From JAAYZQ01 sp041300865 (GTDB lineage: Bacteria > Chloroflexota > Anaerolineae > JAAYZQ01), in assembly GCA_041300865.1 (NCBI GenBank), contig JBFYTF010000172.1, forward strand, positions 62,001 through 126,000: a stretch of 64,000 nt of DNA, read 5' to 3'. The translations under genes were made by a program, and so were the position numbers. The notes under the pieces are model-generated. The model was not told where the DNA came from. It saw only the letters and a program-made list of their open reading frames with translations, and did not search any database. The first letter of the stretch is position 1. The number at the start of each line of letters is the position of its first letter. Positions 1 to 8,253 of the stretch are shown here, piece by piece.

Positions 1-433
1 GGAGACCCTCGACTTCGGGCGTTCGGGGGTTGCCGCACTCAGCGTTGGTGTGGCGCGGGCCGCGCTGGAGCACGCTACGAACTATGCCAAGCAGCGCCAG
101 CAGTTTGGGGCGCCGATCATCAACAACCAGGCGGTGGCTTTCATGCTGGCCGACATGGCCATGAAGGTTGAGGCGGCACGCCTCCTGACCTGGCAGGCGG
201 CCTGGAACGCCGACCAGGGATTCAAGGCCACGGCCAAGTCGGCCATGGCCAAGTGTTTCGCCTCCGACACGGCCATGCAAGTGACGACCGATGCACTTCA
301 GATCTTTGGCGGGGTCGGCTACATGAAAGATCAGCCAGTCGAGAAGCTGATGCGAGATGCCAAGCTACTCCAGATCTACGAGGGCACCAACCAGATTCAG
401 AGGATGGTCATTGCCCGACAGCTGGGCAAGTGA
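1..433 (+). CDS. acyl-CoA dehydrogenase, C-terminal part (5' end outside window)
   Basis: The reading frame is open from base 2, so the gene starts before the window. The visible part is the C-terminal helical domain of an FAD-dependent acyl-CoA dehydrogenase, which oxidises acyl-CoA to the 2-enoyl-CoA and passes electrons to ETF. Seen: the YAKQRQQFG motif, the segment QIFGGVGYMKDQPVEK, and the YEGTNQIQRMVIARQL ending whose Glu is the usual catalytic base position in short-chain enzymes. It lies 30 bp before fabD, so fatty acid breakdown and synthesis genes sit together. A second acyl-CoA dehydrogenase is at 11511. Substrate chain length cannot be told. Confidence 0.93.
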   Translation, partial: ETLDFGRSGVAALSVGVARAALEHATNYAKQRQQFGAPIINNQAVAFMLADMAMKVEAARLLTWQAAWNADQGFKATAKSAMAKCFASDTAMQVTTDALQIFGGVGYMKDQPVEKLMRDAKLLQIYEGTNQIQRMVIARQLGK

Positions 434-463
434 CGCGGGATCAGGGAGCATAGGAGAGCACTC

Positions 464-1402
464 ATGGCCGACACTGCGCTGCTCTTTCCTGGACAGGGTT
501 CCCAGGAATTGGGCATGGGCCGGGATGTGGCGGAACGCTATCCTGAAGCGCGCCGCCTGTACGAACAGGCGGACGATGTTCTGGGCTTTGCCCTCTCCCA
601 ACTGTGCTTCGCGGGCCCACGGGAGCTGCTGGATGCCACGGTTAACACGCAGCCGGCTATCTTTGTCACGAGCCTGGCAATCCTGGAGGCTTTGAAGACT
701 GCCGGCAATCTGCCGGCAGCAGCGATGGTGGCCGGTCATAGCCTCGGCGAGCTCACGGCGCTCGTCGCGGGCGGCGCCCTGGGTTTTGAACAGGGCTTGC
801 GCCTGGTCCGCGAGCGGGGGCGGCTCATGAGGCTGGCTGGCGAGCGCAGCCCCGGCGGAATGGCAGCGGTGCTCAAGATGGAAGACGGCGAGGTCGAACA
901 GGCCTGCAAGGAGGCCGCAGCCGAGACGTCCAAACCGGTACAGATCGCGAACTATAACTCACCGGGACAGGTGGTGATTTCCGGCGATGCGCAGGCGCTG
1001 GAAAGGGCCATGGAGCTACTGCGCGAGCGCGGCGGAAAGAGAATCGTGCCCCTGGCGGTCAGCATCGCCGCCCACTCGCCCCTCATGGCGAGCGTGGTTC
1101 GCGAATACCGGGCGGCGGTCGATGCCACGGACTTTTGCCTGCCGGTGATACCCGTCGTGGCCAACATCAGTGCTCGCCCACTACTGACGGTGGACGAGAT
1201 CCGAGATGAGCTGGCCGGGCAGTTCACCTGGCCGGTTCGCTGGACGGCCTCGGTGGAGTGGATGGCTGAGCAGGGCGTGAGGAATTTCGTCGAGATCGGC
1301 CCGAAAGAGGTGCTTGCCGGTCTGGTGCGCCGTATTAACGGGACGGTCGGAGCGCGCAGCATCGGCAGCCTGGCGGCCGTAGAGAATGCTGGCCTGGCAT
1401 AG
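464..1402 (+). CDS. fabD: malonyl-CoA:ACP transacylase FabD
   Basis: 312 aa, the normal length for FabD. It moves malonyl from CoA to acyl carrier protein, feeding fatty acid elongation in the cytoplasm. Seen: N-terminal LFPGQGSQ, nucleophile elbow GHSLGE with Ser93, and the catalytic His204 in IAAHSPLM. The ATG follows an AGGAGAG-type ribosome site. It is 17 bp upstream of fabG in the same direction, the usual partnership. No acpP or fabH/fabF gene follows, so the fatty acid cluster is incomplete here. Confidence 0.96.
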   Translation: MADTALLFPGQGSQELGMGRDVAERYPEARRLYEQADDVLGFALSQLCFAGPRELLDATVNTQPAIFVTSLAILEALKTAGNLPAAAMVAGHSLGELTALVAGGALGFEQGLRLVRERGRLMRLAGERSPGGMAAVLKMEDGEVEQACKEAAAETSKPVQIANYNSPGQVVISGDAQALERAMELLRERGGKRIVPLAVSIAAHSPLMASVVREYRAAVDATDFCLPVIPVVANISARPLLTVDEIRDELAGQFTWPVRWTASVEWMAEQGVRNFVEIGPKEVLAGLVRRINGTVGARSIGSLAAVENAGLA

Positions 1403-1419
1403 AGGCGAGGAGGGAAGCC

Positions 1420-2166
1420 ATGCGCTTTGAGGGCAAGGTAGCCATCGTGACAGGAGGAGCGCGGGGCATCGGCCGGGCCATTGCGCTGCGGCTGGCCCAG
1501 GAGGGAGCCGCCGTGGTGGTTAACTACCTGAGCAACCAGGCCGCGGCCGACGAGGTCGTCGGCCAGATCCAAGCGGCGGGCGGCCAGGCCATAGCTGTTC
1601 AGTGCGACGTGAGCAACGTAGCACAGTCCCAGGCCCTCATCGACGGCGCGCGGGAGGCTTTTGGCCGCGTTGACGTTCTGGTGAACAATGCCGGGACAAC
1701 GCGGGATACGCTCATTATGCGCATGACGGAAGAGGACTGGGACCTGGTCATCGACACCAACCTGAAAGGTTCCTTCAATTGTGTCAAGGCCGCCAGCCGC
1801 CCCATGATGAAGCAGCGCTACGGCCGCATCGTCAACATCACCTCGGTGGCGGGCCTGGATGGCAATCCGGGCCAGGCGAACTATGCGGCGGCCAAGGCCG
1901 GGCTGGTGGGCTTGACCAAGACTGTGGCCAAAGAGTTGGGCTCCCGGGGCATCACATGCAACGCCGTGGCGCCCGGTTATGTGCCCACCGATCTGACGGC
2001 CTCACTCCCGGGCGACCTGGTGCAGTTGGCCATCGATCGCGCGCCGCTGGGGCGGGCAGGCACGGCCGAAGATATCGCCGCTGCCGTCGCGTTCCTGGCA
2101 TCGGACGAGGCGAGCTTTGTCACCGGCCAGGTCCTGGCCGTGGATGGCGGCCTGCTGATCTCGTGA
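1420..2166 (+). CDS. fabG: 3-oxoacyl-ACP reductase FabG
   Basis: 248 aa short-chain dehydrogenase. It reduces 3-oxoacyl-ACP with NADPH in fatty acid elongation. Seen: the TGGARGIGRA dinucleotide-binding motif at residues 11-20, NNAG at 89-92, and the Ser142/Tyr155/Lys159 catalytic set (NYAAAKAG). The C-terminus LAVDGGLLIS is typical. The neighbour fabD supports FabG rather than another SDR; an acetoacetyl-CoA reductase role cannot be excluded by sequence alone. The start ATG has SD sequence GAGGAGGG. Confidence 0.94.
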   Translation: MRFEGKVAIVTGGARGIGRAIALRLAQEGAAVVVNYLSNQAAADEVVGQIQAAGGQAIAVQCDVSNVAQSQALIDGAREAFGRVDVLVNNAGTTRDTLIMRMTEEDWDLVIDTNLKGSFNCVKAASRPMMKQRYGRIVNITSVAGLDGNPGQANYAAAKAGLVGLTKTVAKELGSRGITCNAVAPGYVPTDLTASLPGDLVQLAIDRAPLGRAGTAEDIAAAVAFLASDEASFVTGQVLAVDGGLLIS

Positions 2167-2176
2167 GGGAGGAGTC

Positions 2177-2551
2177 GTGGAGGAAAGTCTTGGCAAGGTT
2201 ACAATCGCGCCCAACGTCCTGGTAACCATCGTCCAGAAGACGACGGGCGCCACGCCGGGAGTTGACCGGCTGAGTGATAACGTGCCCGGGGTCAAGCGTT
2301 TTTTCGGCCTTCAGACGGCCGATCGCGGGGTACAGGTATGTGTGGCGGACAGCAAAGTCAGCGTCGACGTCTACCTGGTGGCGCGGCGGGGCATTGACCT
2401 GTTACAGATGGGGCGTGAGCTCCAGCTGGAGATCACGCGCGCTATCCAGGACATCGTGGGGATGAGTGTGCGAGAAGTGAACGTCCACATTGAGGATGTG
2501 GCCACAGAGTTGGTACGGCGCGTCGTCGAGCACAAAGAAAGGCCCAGATGA
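2177..2551 (+). CDS. Asp23/Gls24 family (DUF322) protein
   Basis: 124 aa, small alpha/beta protein of the Asp23/Gls24 family. Seen: the N-terminal 'GKVTIAPNVLVTIVQKTT' stretch, then a run of short strands and the C-terminal VREVNVHIEDV motif that marks the family. In Firmicutes these are envelope-associated proteins induced by alkaline shock or cell-wall stress; in other phyla the role is unknown. The start is ATG or GTG: GTG at 2177 follows GGGAGGAGTC. The 3' end overlaps nusB by 4 bases (ATGA), a pairing common in Gram-positive-like genomes. Confidence 0.85.
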   Translation: MEESLGKVTIAPNVLVTIVQKTTGATPGVDRLSDNVPGVKRFFGLQTADRGVQVCVADSKVSVDVYLVARRGIDLLQMGRELQLEITRAIQDIVGMSVREVNVHIEDVATELVRRVVEHKERPR

Positions 2552-2967
2552 AGATCCGCCATCGCGCCCGTGTTCTAGCACTGCAGGCGCTGTTCGAAAT
2601 CGATTGCACAGGTCACCAGCCGACCCTGGTCCTGGAGCGCCGGCTGGAGGAGAACCCGCTGCCCGACCCGGGCGAAGGGTTTGCACGCGAGCTGGTGCAG
2701 GGGGTCGAAGCCTATCGCGAGGAGCTGGACAGGCTCATCCGCCAGTATGCTCCCGAGTGGCCTGTGGACCAAATTGCCATCGTCGACCGCAACATTCTGC
2801 GGATCGCCATTTACGAAATCCTCTTTTGCGATGACACACCGACCAAGGTGGCCATCAACGAGGCGGTGGAACTTGCCAAGGAGTTTGGTAGCGACAGCTC
2901 GGGGCGGTTCGTGAACGGTGTGCTGGGATCGCTGGTGGCCAAAGAGGACATCTCTGGTAAACAATGA
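2548..2967 (+). CDS. nusB: transcription antitermination factor NusB
   Basis: 139 aa all-helical RNA-binding protein. With NusE (S10) it binds boxA of rRNA leaders and prevents early termination. Seen: the N-terminal HRARVLALQALFEID motif, then DRNILRIAIYEI and the C-terminal TKVAINEAVELAKEFGS and FVNGVLGSL motifs. Length fits. It overlaps the Asp23-like gene before it and the tatA/B-like gene after it (ATGA at 2964), so these genes are co-translated. Confidence 0.96.
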   Translation: MKIRHRARVLALQALFEIDCTGHQPTLVLERRLEENPLPDPGEGFARELVQGVEAYREELDRLIRQYAPEWPVDQIAIVDRNILRIAIYEILFCDDTPTKVAINEAVELAKEFGSDSSGRFVNGVLGSLVAKEDISGKQ

Positions 2968-3488
2968 ACATTTTTAGCAACATTGGCATTACAGAACTGA
3001 TCGTCATCCTCCTGCTGGCGCTCCTGGTCGTGGGTCCCGAACGCCTGCCGGAGATGGGGCGAAAGCTGGCCAAGACGTTGCGCGACGTCCGCCGCATGTA
3101 CGAGAACCTGACCAAAGACCTGGGACCGGAGCTGATGTCCCTGCAACAGACGACGCGCGAGATCCGCGAGTCGGTCGAATCCGTGCGCTCCATTCCAAAG
3201 GACATGGTCAGCTCGGTTGTGAAGGCGGCCGACTTGGACGACACGGTCAGCGAGCTGAAGGGCCTGACCGGTGAGCTGGATCAGATGGGCAAGAGCATGT
3301 CCCAGGCAAAGCAGGTTATCGCAAACCCGATGCAAGCCGCGGTGGATTCCGCGCGCGAGGTTTTGCAGCCACCCAAGCCAGAGACCGGAGAGCAGCAGCT
3401 AGAAGTGGAAACGACAGAGCAACCAAGTGAGCAAACAACGGAAACCGAGAGCGTCGCAAGCGACCAGGGGGAGCGGAGCGATGACTAG
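2964..3488 (+). CDS. twin-arginine translocase TatA/TatB-like subunit
   Basis: 174 aa. Short N-terminal membrane helix (residues about 4-21) with the conserved Glu in GITELIVILL, followed by the GPERLPEMGRKLAKTLRDV hinge and amphipathic helix. After it comes a long charged coiled-coil-like tail rich in Glu, Gln and Thr. The Glu in the helix, the GPERLP motif and the long tail look more like TatB than TatA, but phylum-specific TatA/TatB assignment is unsafe. It overlaps tatC by 8 bases, so the two make a Tat export module for folded proteins. A separate TatA is not in view. Confidence 0.92.
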   Translation: MNIFSNIGITELIVILLLALLVVGPERLPEMGRKLAKTLRDVRRMYENLTKDLGPELMSLQQTTREIRESVESVRSIPKDMVSSVVKAADLDDTVSELKGLTGELDQMGKSMSQAKQVIANPMQAAVDSAREVLQPPKPETGEQQLEVETTEQPSEQTTETESVASDQGERSDD

Positions 3489-4215
3489 CGCCGAGATGAG
3501 CTCGCCGACGCCACCCGAGGGTGAAGCAGCCGTCATGCCCCTCATGGAGCACCTGAAAGAGCTGCGCAACCGGCTTTTCCGGGCTGCCATCGCGCTCCTC
3601 GTTACGACGTCGATCAGCTTCTTTTTTACCCAGCAAGTTCTGCTCATCTTGATCGAGCCCATGGGCGGCGCGGTGCCCCAGGCTTTGAAACCGACCGAGA
3701 CGCTGGGCAACTATATGAAAGTGGCCCTGCTGTGCGGCATCATCCTCGCCATGCCGGTCATCGTCTACCAGATCGGTAGGTTTATTACGCCTGGCCTGAC
3801 CAAACACGAGCGGCGGTACCTGTGGTTGCTGGTGCCCGGAGCAACCCTGTGCTTCGTGACAGGTGTGGCTTTTGCGTACTTTGTTATGTTGCCCGCCGCC
3901 ATTCCGTTTCTCCAAGGCTTCATGTCCAATATCATCGAGCAGAACTGGGCCATCGGCGAGTACCTGTCATTTGTGACGTCGCTTCTCTTCTGGATCGGGT
4001 TGTCGTTCGAGCTGCCGCTGTTCGTCTATTTCCTGGCCAAGTTGGGCATCCTGGATGCGCAGACCCTAATCAAGAACTTTAAGTATGCGGTCATTGTCAT
4101 CGCCATACTGTCGGCAGTCATCACGCCCACGGTTGACCCGCTCAACATGGCCCTCGTCATGGGACCCCTGCTCGTCCTGTACGGCATAGGGATTGTACTG
4201 GCCAAGCTCGCCTAA
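3481..4215 (+). CDS. tatC: Sec-independent protein translocase TatC
   Basis: 244 aa polytopic inner-membrane protein, the receptor for twin-arginine signal peptides. Seen: MPLMEHLKELRNRLFRA near the N-terminus (the TatC 'HLxELRxRL' signature), six hydrophobic segments, and FELPLFVYFLAKLGI. I place the start at ATG 3481 inside the end of tatA/B, preceded by GGGGAGCGGAGCG. The frame is open further upstream to 3427 but those residues are only the antisense-like overlap of the tatA/B tail. Confidence 0.95.
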   Translation: MTSAEMSSPTPPEGEAAVMPLMEHLKELRNRLFRAAIALLVTTSISFFFTQQVLLILIEPMGGAVPQALKPTETLGNYMKVALLCGIILAMPVIVYQIGRFITPGLTKHERRYLWLLVPGATLCFVTGVAFAYFVMLPAAIPFLQGFMSNIIEQNWAIGEYLSFVTSLLFWIGLSFELPLFVYFLAKLGILDAQTLIKNFKYAVIVIAILSAVITPTVDPLNMALVMGPLLVLYGIGIVLAKLA

Positions 4216-4219
4216 TCCA

Positions 4220-4245
4220 GGCGGCCGGCGCTATCGCTGGTCGCC
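4220..4245 (+). terminator. hairpin after tatC, weak terminator candidate
   Basis: 11-bp stem (GGCGGCCGGCG with CGCTGGTCGCC, two G-U pairs) around a CTAT loop, starting 5 bases after the tatC stop. There is no T run after it, so it is a weak intrinsic terminator at best, or an RNA-end protector. Confidence 0.35.
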
Positions 4246-4329
4246 TGCCACTCAAAAGAGGGCGTCTCACCCCGACACGCCCGAATCATACAGCCGAAAA
4301 CCAAAATCTTGGCAAGGGAGGTTGTCAGC

Positions 4330-5649
4330 ATGTCAGGCATCCGTGTATTGGTTATGGGCGCGGCGGGGCGCGATTTTCACAATTTCAACACCTTCTTTCG
4401 GGAGAGGGACGAGTACAGGGTCATGGCCTTTACCGCAACCCAGATCCCCAACATCGAGGGGCGGCTCTATCCCCCTGAGCTTGCCGGGCCGCTCTACCCG
4501 GAAGGCATCCGCATCTACCCAGAAGAGGAGCTGCTGGACCTGATCGCCCAGCTCGACATCGATCAGGTCGTCTTTGCCTACTCGGACATCTCCCACGAGT
4601 ACGTCATGCACAAGGCGTCCATGGTGTTGGCGGCCGGTGCCGACTTTCGGCTGATGGGCACACGTCACACGATGCTCAAGAGCACAAAGCCGGTGGTTGC
4701 CGTCTGCGCCGTGCGCACGGGCTCAGGCAAGAGCCAGACGACTCGCCACGTCAGCGACGTGCTGCAGAAAATGGGGCACAAGGTGGTCGTCGTGCGCCAC
4801 CCCATGCCCTACGGCGACATCGTCGCCCAGAAGGTGCAGCGATTCGCCACCTACGATGATCTCGACCGCCACAACTGCACCATCGAAGAGCGGGAAGAGT
4901 ACGAGCCCCACCTCGACCGGGGCGTGGTGGTCTATGCCGGTGTCGACTACGAGGCCATCCTCCGCGAGGCAGAAGCAGAGGCCGACATAGTCGTCTGGGA
5001 TGGTGGGAACAATGATATGCCCTTCTACAAGCCCGACCTGCACATCGTCGTCGCTGATCCCCACCGAGCCGGCCACGAGCTCACCTACTACCCGGGCGAG
5101 AGCAACCTCCGCGCCGCCGACGTCGTGGTGATCAACAAGGTGGACACAGCAGACCTGGCCAACGTCAGCGCCGTGCGCGAGAACGTCCGTAAAGTGAATC
5201 CCGACGCGACTATCGTCGAAGCTGCGTCGCCGATCTTTGTCGAGGATCCGGAGGCGATCCATGGCAAGCGCGTCCTGGTCGTAGAGGACGGCCCCACGCT
5301 GACCCATGGCGAAATGGCTTATGGTGCCGGCGTGGTGGCTGCCAGGCGCCTTGGGGCTGCCGAAATCGTCGACCCGCGGCCCTATGCTGTGGGCTCGATT
5401 GCCCAGACATTCGAGAAGTATCCGACGACAGGGGCGGTTTTGCCGGCCATGGGCTATGGCGACCGCCAGATCCGCGATCTGGAAGAGACGATCAACTCCA
5501 CGCCCTGCGACCTGGTCCTCATCGCCACACCCATCGATCTGCGACGCCTTGTTGACATCAAGTGCCCAGCTCAGCGCGTCAGGTACGAATTGCAGGTGAT
5601 CGGCCGGCCAACGCTGGAAGATATCCTGGAATCGCGATTCAGGAAGTAG
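4330..5649 (+). CDS. cyclic 2,3-diphosphoglycerate synthase-like GTPase/ATPase
   Basis: 439 aa. It matches the COG2403 type of P-loop protein annotated as cyclic 2,3-diphosphoglycerate synthetase, which closes 2,3-DPG into its cyclic form using ATP; the product is a thermoprotectant in some methanogens. Seen: N-terminal Rossmann-like half (MSGIRVLVMGAAGRDFHNFN), a P-loop RTGSGKSQTTRH at residues 129-140, VVVWDGGNNDMPFY and a VINKVDTAD motif resembling G4 of GTPases. The start is ATG 4330 after AAGGGAGG; an in-frame TTG 21 bases upstream lies before that ribosome site. In Bacteria the true reaction is not settled. It stands alone between two hairpins. Confidence 0.8.
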   Translation: MSGIRVLVMGAAGRDFHNFNTFFRERDEYRVMAFTATQIPNIEGRLYPPELAGPLYPEGIRIYPEEELLDLIAQLDIDQVVFAYSDISHEYVMHKASMVLAAGADFRLMGTRHTMLKSTKPVVAVCAVRTGSGKSQTTRHVSDVLQKMGHKVVVVRHPMPYGDIVAQKVQRFATYDDLDRHNCTIEEREEYEPHLDRGVVVYAGVDYEAILREAEAEADIVVWDGGNNDMPFYKPDLHIVVADPHRAGHELTYYPGESNLRAADVVVINKVDTADLANVSAVRENVRKVNPDATIVEAASPIFVEDPEAIHGKRVLVVEDGPTLTHGEMAYGAGVVAARRLGAAEIVDPRPYAVGSIAQTFEKYPTTGAVLPAMGYGDRQIRDLEETINSTPCDLVLIATPIDLRRLVDIKCPAQRVRYELQVIGRPTLEDILESRFRK

Positions 5650-5672
5650 CGAGGGCAGGGCAGGGAGCCAAT

Positions 5673-5705
5673 GGAACAGGCGGAACGCATCGTTCCGCCT
5701 GTTCC
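5673..5705 (+). terminator. perfect 14-bp hairpin after the cyclic-DPG synthase gene
   Basis: GGAACAGGCGGAAC pairs perfectly with GTTCCGCCTGTTCC around loop GCATC, 23 bases after the stop codon. It is followed only by ATTTCTC, so the T tract is poor, but stem strength and position, just before a new promoter, argue for transcription termination. Confidence 0.7.
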
Positions 5706-5717
5706 ATTTCTCACAGG

Positions 5718-5746
5718 TTTACAATTGCAGGCTTTTGGTGTAGAAT
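5718..5746 (+). promoter_or_regulatory. sigma70-type promoter of the thiolase/DUF35 operon
   Basis: TTTACA at 5718-5723, 17-bp spacer, TAGAAT at 5741-5746. It lies between the 5673 hairpin and the first thiolase gene. The leader of about 155 bases contains a hairpin with CCCTCCGG/CCGGAGGG arms around GTTGA (about 5770-5790). Confidence 0.65.
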
Positions 5747-5906
5747 AGAGTCGCTCGCCAGCCGGCCTGCCCTCCGGGTTGACCGGAGGGGAAGCTGTGG
5801 CGCTGAGGAGGTGATGCCTATCGTCGGGGCTAGTGAGCGTGCAGTCAACTATTGTGACCTATTGTCCCTTGCCAGTGTTGCCTGGCCATTCACAAGGAGG
5901 CAAGTT

Positions 5907-7058
5907 ATGTCACGAAAAGTCGCCATTGTGGGCATCGGGTACACCAGTTTTCGCCCCCTCACACCTGAGGTCTCGTACAAGGAGCTGATGTTCGAGGCAG
6001 CTGTCAAAGCGTACCACGATGCCGGCATAGATCCCCGCAGGGACATCCAGAGCCTGGTCACCGTCGCAGAGGACTTTTACGAGGGCACGAGCATCTTTGA
6101 CGAATACGTGCCCGATCAGCTGGGCGGCATCCTCAAGCCGAACGTGACTGTGCCCGGCGACGGTATCCACGGCCTGGCGACAGCCTACATGCAGGTCGCC
6201 AGCGGCATCGTCGACATTGCAGCCGTCGAAGCCCATAGCAAAGCATCGAACATCTTGACGCTGCCATATATCACAGCTTACGCCATGGACCCTGTCCTCA
6301 ATCGCCCGCTGGGTGCGAACCCAACCTTCATTGCCGGTATGGAGATGAACCGCTACCTGTGGGCCAGCGGCACAAGCCGTGAGGAATGCGCCCGAGTGGT
6401 GGCCAAGAACAAGCGTAACGCTCTCTATAACCCAGCCGCAGCGTACGGCGCTCTAGTAGATGCTCAAGACCTCCTGCATTCCGAGATGGTTTCCTATCCC
6501 CTGGCGGCCGGCGACATCAGCTCCCACGTCGACGGTGCGATCGTCCTGGTGCTGGCTGCCGAGGACAGGGCCGACAGCCTCAGCGAGCTCCCCATCTGGA
6601 TCCGAGGTATCGGCTGGTGCAACGACGCCTACAGCCTGGAGACGCGAGCATGGGGCCGGGCTATCTACGCCGAGGAGGCGGGCCGCATGGCCTACCGTAT
6701 GGCGGGTATCCGCAGCCCCATGGAAGAGATCGACTTTGCCGAGGTCGACGACACCTATTCCTACAAGGAGCTGCAGCATCTAGAGGCCCTCGGCTTTTGC
6801 CCCATGGGCCAGGCCGCCCAGCTGACAACCGATGGGGCCACCGACGTCGGTGGTATCCTGCCGGTCAACGTCTCGGGTGGCAGCCTCGGGTGCGGCCATC
6901 TCCTTGACGCCTCGGGCCTACGCGCCGTCGTCGAGGTGGTGATGCAGCTGCGTGGCGAAGCGGGGCCGCGGCAGCTCACCGAGGTCGAAACCGGGCTGGC
7001 GTTCGGCTGGCGTGGCGTGCCGACTACAAGCGGCGCCGCTGTCATCCTGAGCAACTGA
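5907..7058 (+). CDS. thiolase-like protein without nucleophilic Cys (paralogue 1)
   Basis: 383 aa protein of the thiolase superfamily, nearest to SCP-x/archaeal-type thiolases that act with a DUF35 protein. Seen: N-terminal RKVAIVGIGYTSF, thiolase C-terminal VNVSGGSLGCGHLLDASG. In the nucleophile region, where normal thiolases have ACASG, this protein has GDGIHG, so the acyl-Cys cannot form. A retro-aldol or partner-subunit role is then likelier than classical thiolysis. ATG 5907 follows AAGGAGG. An in-frame ATG at 5814 also has its own SD GAGGAGG and would add 31 residues; family alignment favours 5907. The next gene is a paralogue. Confidence 0.8.
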   Translation: MSRKVAIVGIGYTSFRPLTPEVSYKELMFEAAVKAYHDAGIDPRRDIQSLVTVAEDFYEGTSIFDEYVPDQLGGILKPNVTVPGDGIHGLATAYMQVASGIVDIAAVEAHSKASNILTLPYITAYAMDPVLNRPLGANPTFIAGMEMNRYLWASGTSREECARVVAKNKRNALYNPAAAYGALVDAQDLLHSEMVSYPLAAGDISSHVDGAIVLVLAAEDRADSLSELPIWIRGIGWCNDAYSLETRAWGRAIYAEEAGRMAYRMAGIRSPMEEIDFAEVDDTYSYKELQHLEALGFCPMGQAAQLTTDGATDVGGILPVNVSGGSLGCGHLLDASGLRAVVEVVMQLRGEAGPRQLTEVETGLAFGWRGVPTTSGAAVILSN

Positions 7059-7069
7059 GGAGGCGAACC

Positions 7070-8236
7070 ATGGGAATGCGTAAAGTTGCCGTAGTGGGTG
7101 CCGGCATGACCAAGTTTGTCCGCCGGGCTCAGGAGACGGGTAAGGAGCTGTCCTTCGAGGCCTCCAGAATGGCCCTCCAGTCCTGCGAGCTGACCCTGGA
7201 CCAGGTCGATTGTGTCGTTCACGGCACGGCGCCCGATGCCTTTGACGGCGTGCATATGAAAGGCGAGTACCTTTCGGACGGATCCGGAGCCTGGCGTAAA
7301 CCATACACCCGCTGCTACGTCGGCGGTGGCACCGGCGTGTACGCCCCGATCCACGGTTGGTACCACGTGGCCTCAGGTCTGTTCGACGTCTGCCTGGTGG
7401 TCTGCGAGGAAAAGATGTCGTCCTGCCAGCCCCATCCGCAGGGCGCGTTTCTGACGATTTTCGACCATACCATTGAGCGGCCCCTCGGCCCGAATCTCCT
7501 GTGGATCTTTGCCATGGAGATGAACCGTTACATGCATACCTATGGGCTGCGCAAGGAGGACATCGCCCTCGTCTCTGTCAAGAACAAGCGCAACGCTGCC
7601 GGCCATCCCTGCAGCCTCCTGGGCGATGCCAACATCACCCTGGACGACGTCTTGAACTCCGAGGTACTGGCCTGGCCGGTGCAGAGGTTGGACGTCAGCC
7701 CAGTGACCGACGGGGCGGTGGCCCTGGTCCTTGCCGCTGAGCACGTGGCGCGGCGCATCACCAACAAGCCGGTGTGGATCGAGGGTGTGGGCTGGAACCT
7801 GGACACAACTTACTGGACCAACCGCGATCTGTGCTACCCACGGTACGTGGAAAACGCTGCCCGCATGGCCTATGACATGGCAGGCATCACCGAGCCGCGG
7901 AAACAGATCAACATCGCCGAGGCCTATGATCCCTTTGATTACAAGGAGCTGCACCACCTGGAGGGGCTGATGCTCTTCCCGCCGGGCAAGGCACCTGAGG
8001 CAACGGCGTTGGGTGTCACCGAACGCGATGGCGATCTGCCCGTGTGCCCCAGCGGCGGCCTGCTGGGCGTCGGGAATCCCATTGCCGCGGCCGGCTTGAT
8101 GAAGGTCGCCGAGCTGTTCTGGCAGCTCCGCGGCGAGGCGGGCGCCCGGCAGGTTCCCGGCCAACCGCGCCGGGGTGTGGCGCAGGCCTGGGGCGACCTG
8201 ATGCAGGTTGGCACCGTTGTCGTCATGGGCATCTGA
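7070..8236 (+). CDS. thiolase-like protein without nucleophilic Cys (paralogue 2)
   Basis: 388 aa, related to the preceding gene but clearly diverged. Seen: N-terminal RKVAVVGAGMTKFVRRAQET, FAMEMNRYMHTYGL, CEEKMS after the first core, and a C-terminal CPSGGLLGVGNPIAAAG motif in which the usual GH is GN. The nucleophile region reads YVGGGTG instead of ACASG. So both the catalytic Cys and the C-terminal His appear missing. The protein may be the non-catalytic or substrate-positioning half of a heteromer with paralogue 1. ATG follows GAGGAGG; spacing to the upstream gene is 11 bp. Confidence 0.78.
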   Translation: MGMRKVAVVGAGMTKFVRRAQETGKELSFEASRMALQSCELTLDQVDCVVHGTAPDAFDGVHMKGEYLSDGSGAWRKPYTRCYVGGGTGVYAPIHGWYHVASGLFDVCLVVCEEKMSSCQPHPQGAFLTIFDHTIERPLGPNLLWIFAMEMNRYMHTYGLRKEDIALVSVKNKRNAAGHPCSLLGDANITLDDVLNSEVLAWPVQRLDVSPVTDGAVALVLAAEHVARRITNKPVWIEGVGWNLDTTYWTNRDLCYPRYVENAARMAYDMAGITEPRKQINIAEAYDPFDYKELHHLEGLMLFPPGKAPEATALGVTERDGDLPVCPSGGLLGVGNPIAAAGLMKVAELFWQLRGEAGARQVPGQPRRGVAQAWGDLMQVGTVVVMGI

Positions 8237-8253
8237 GTGCAGGAGATGAGCAA

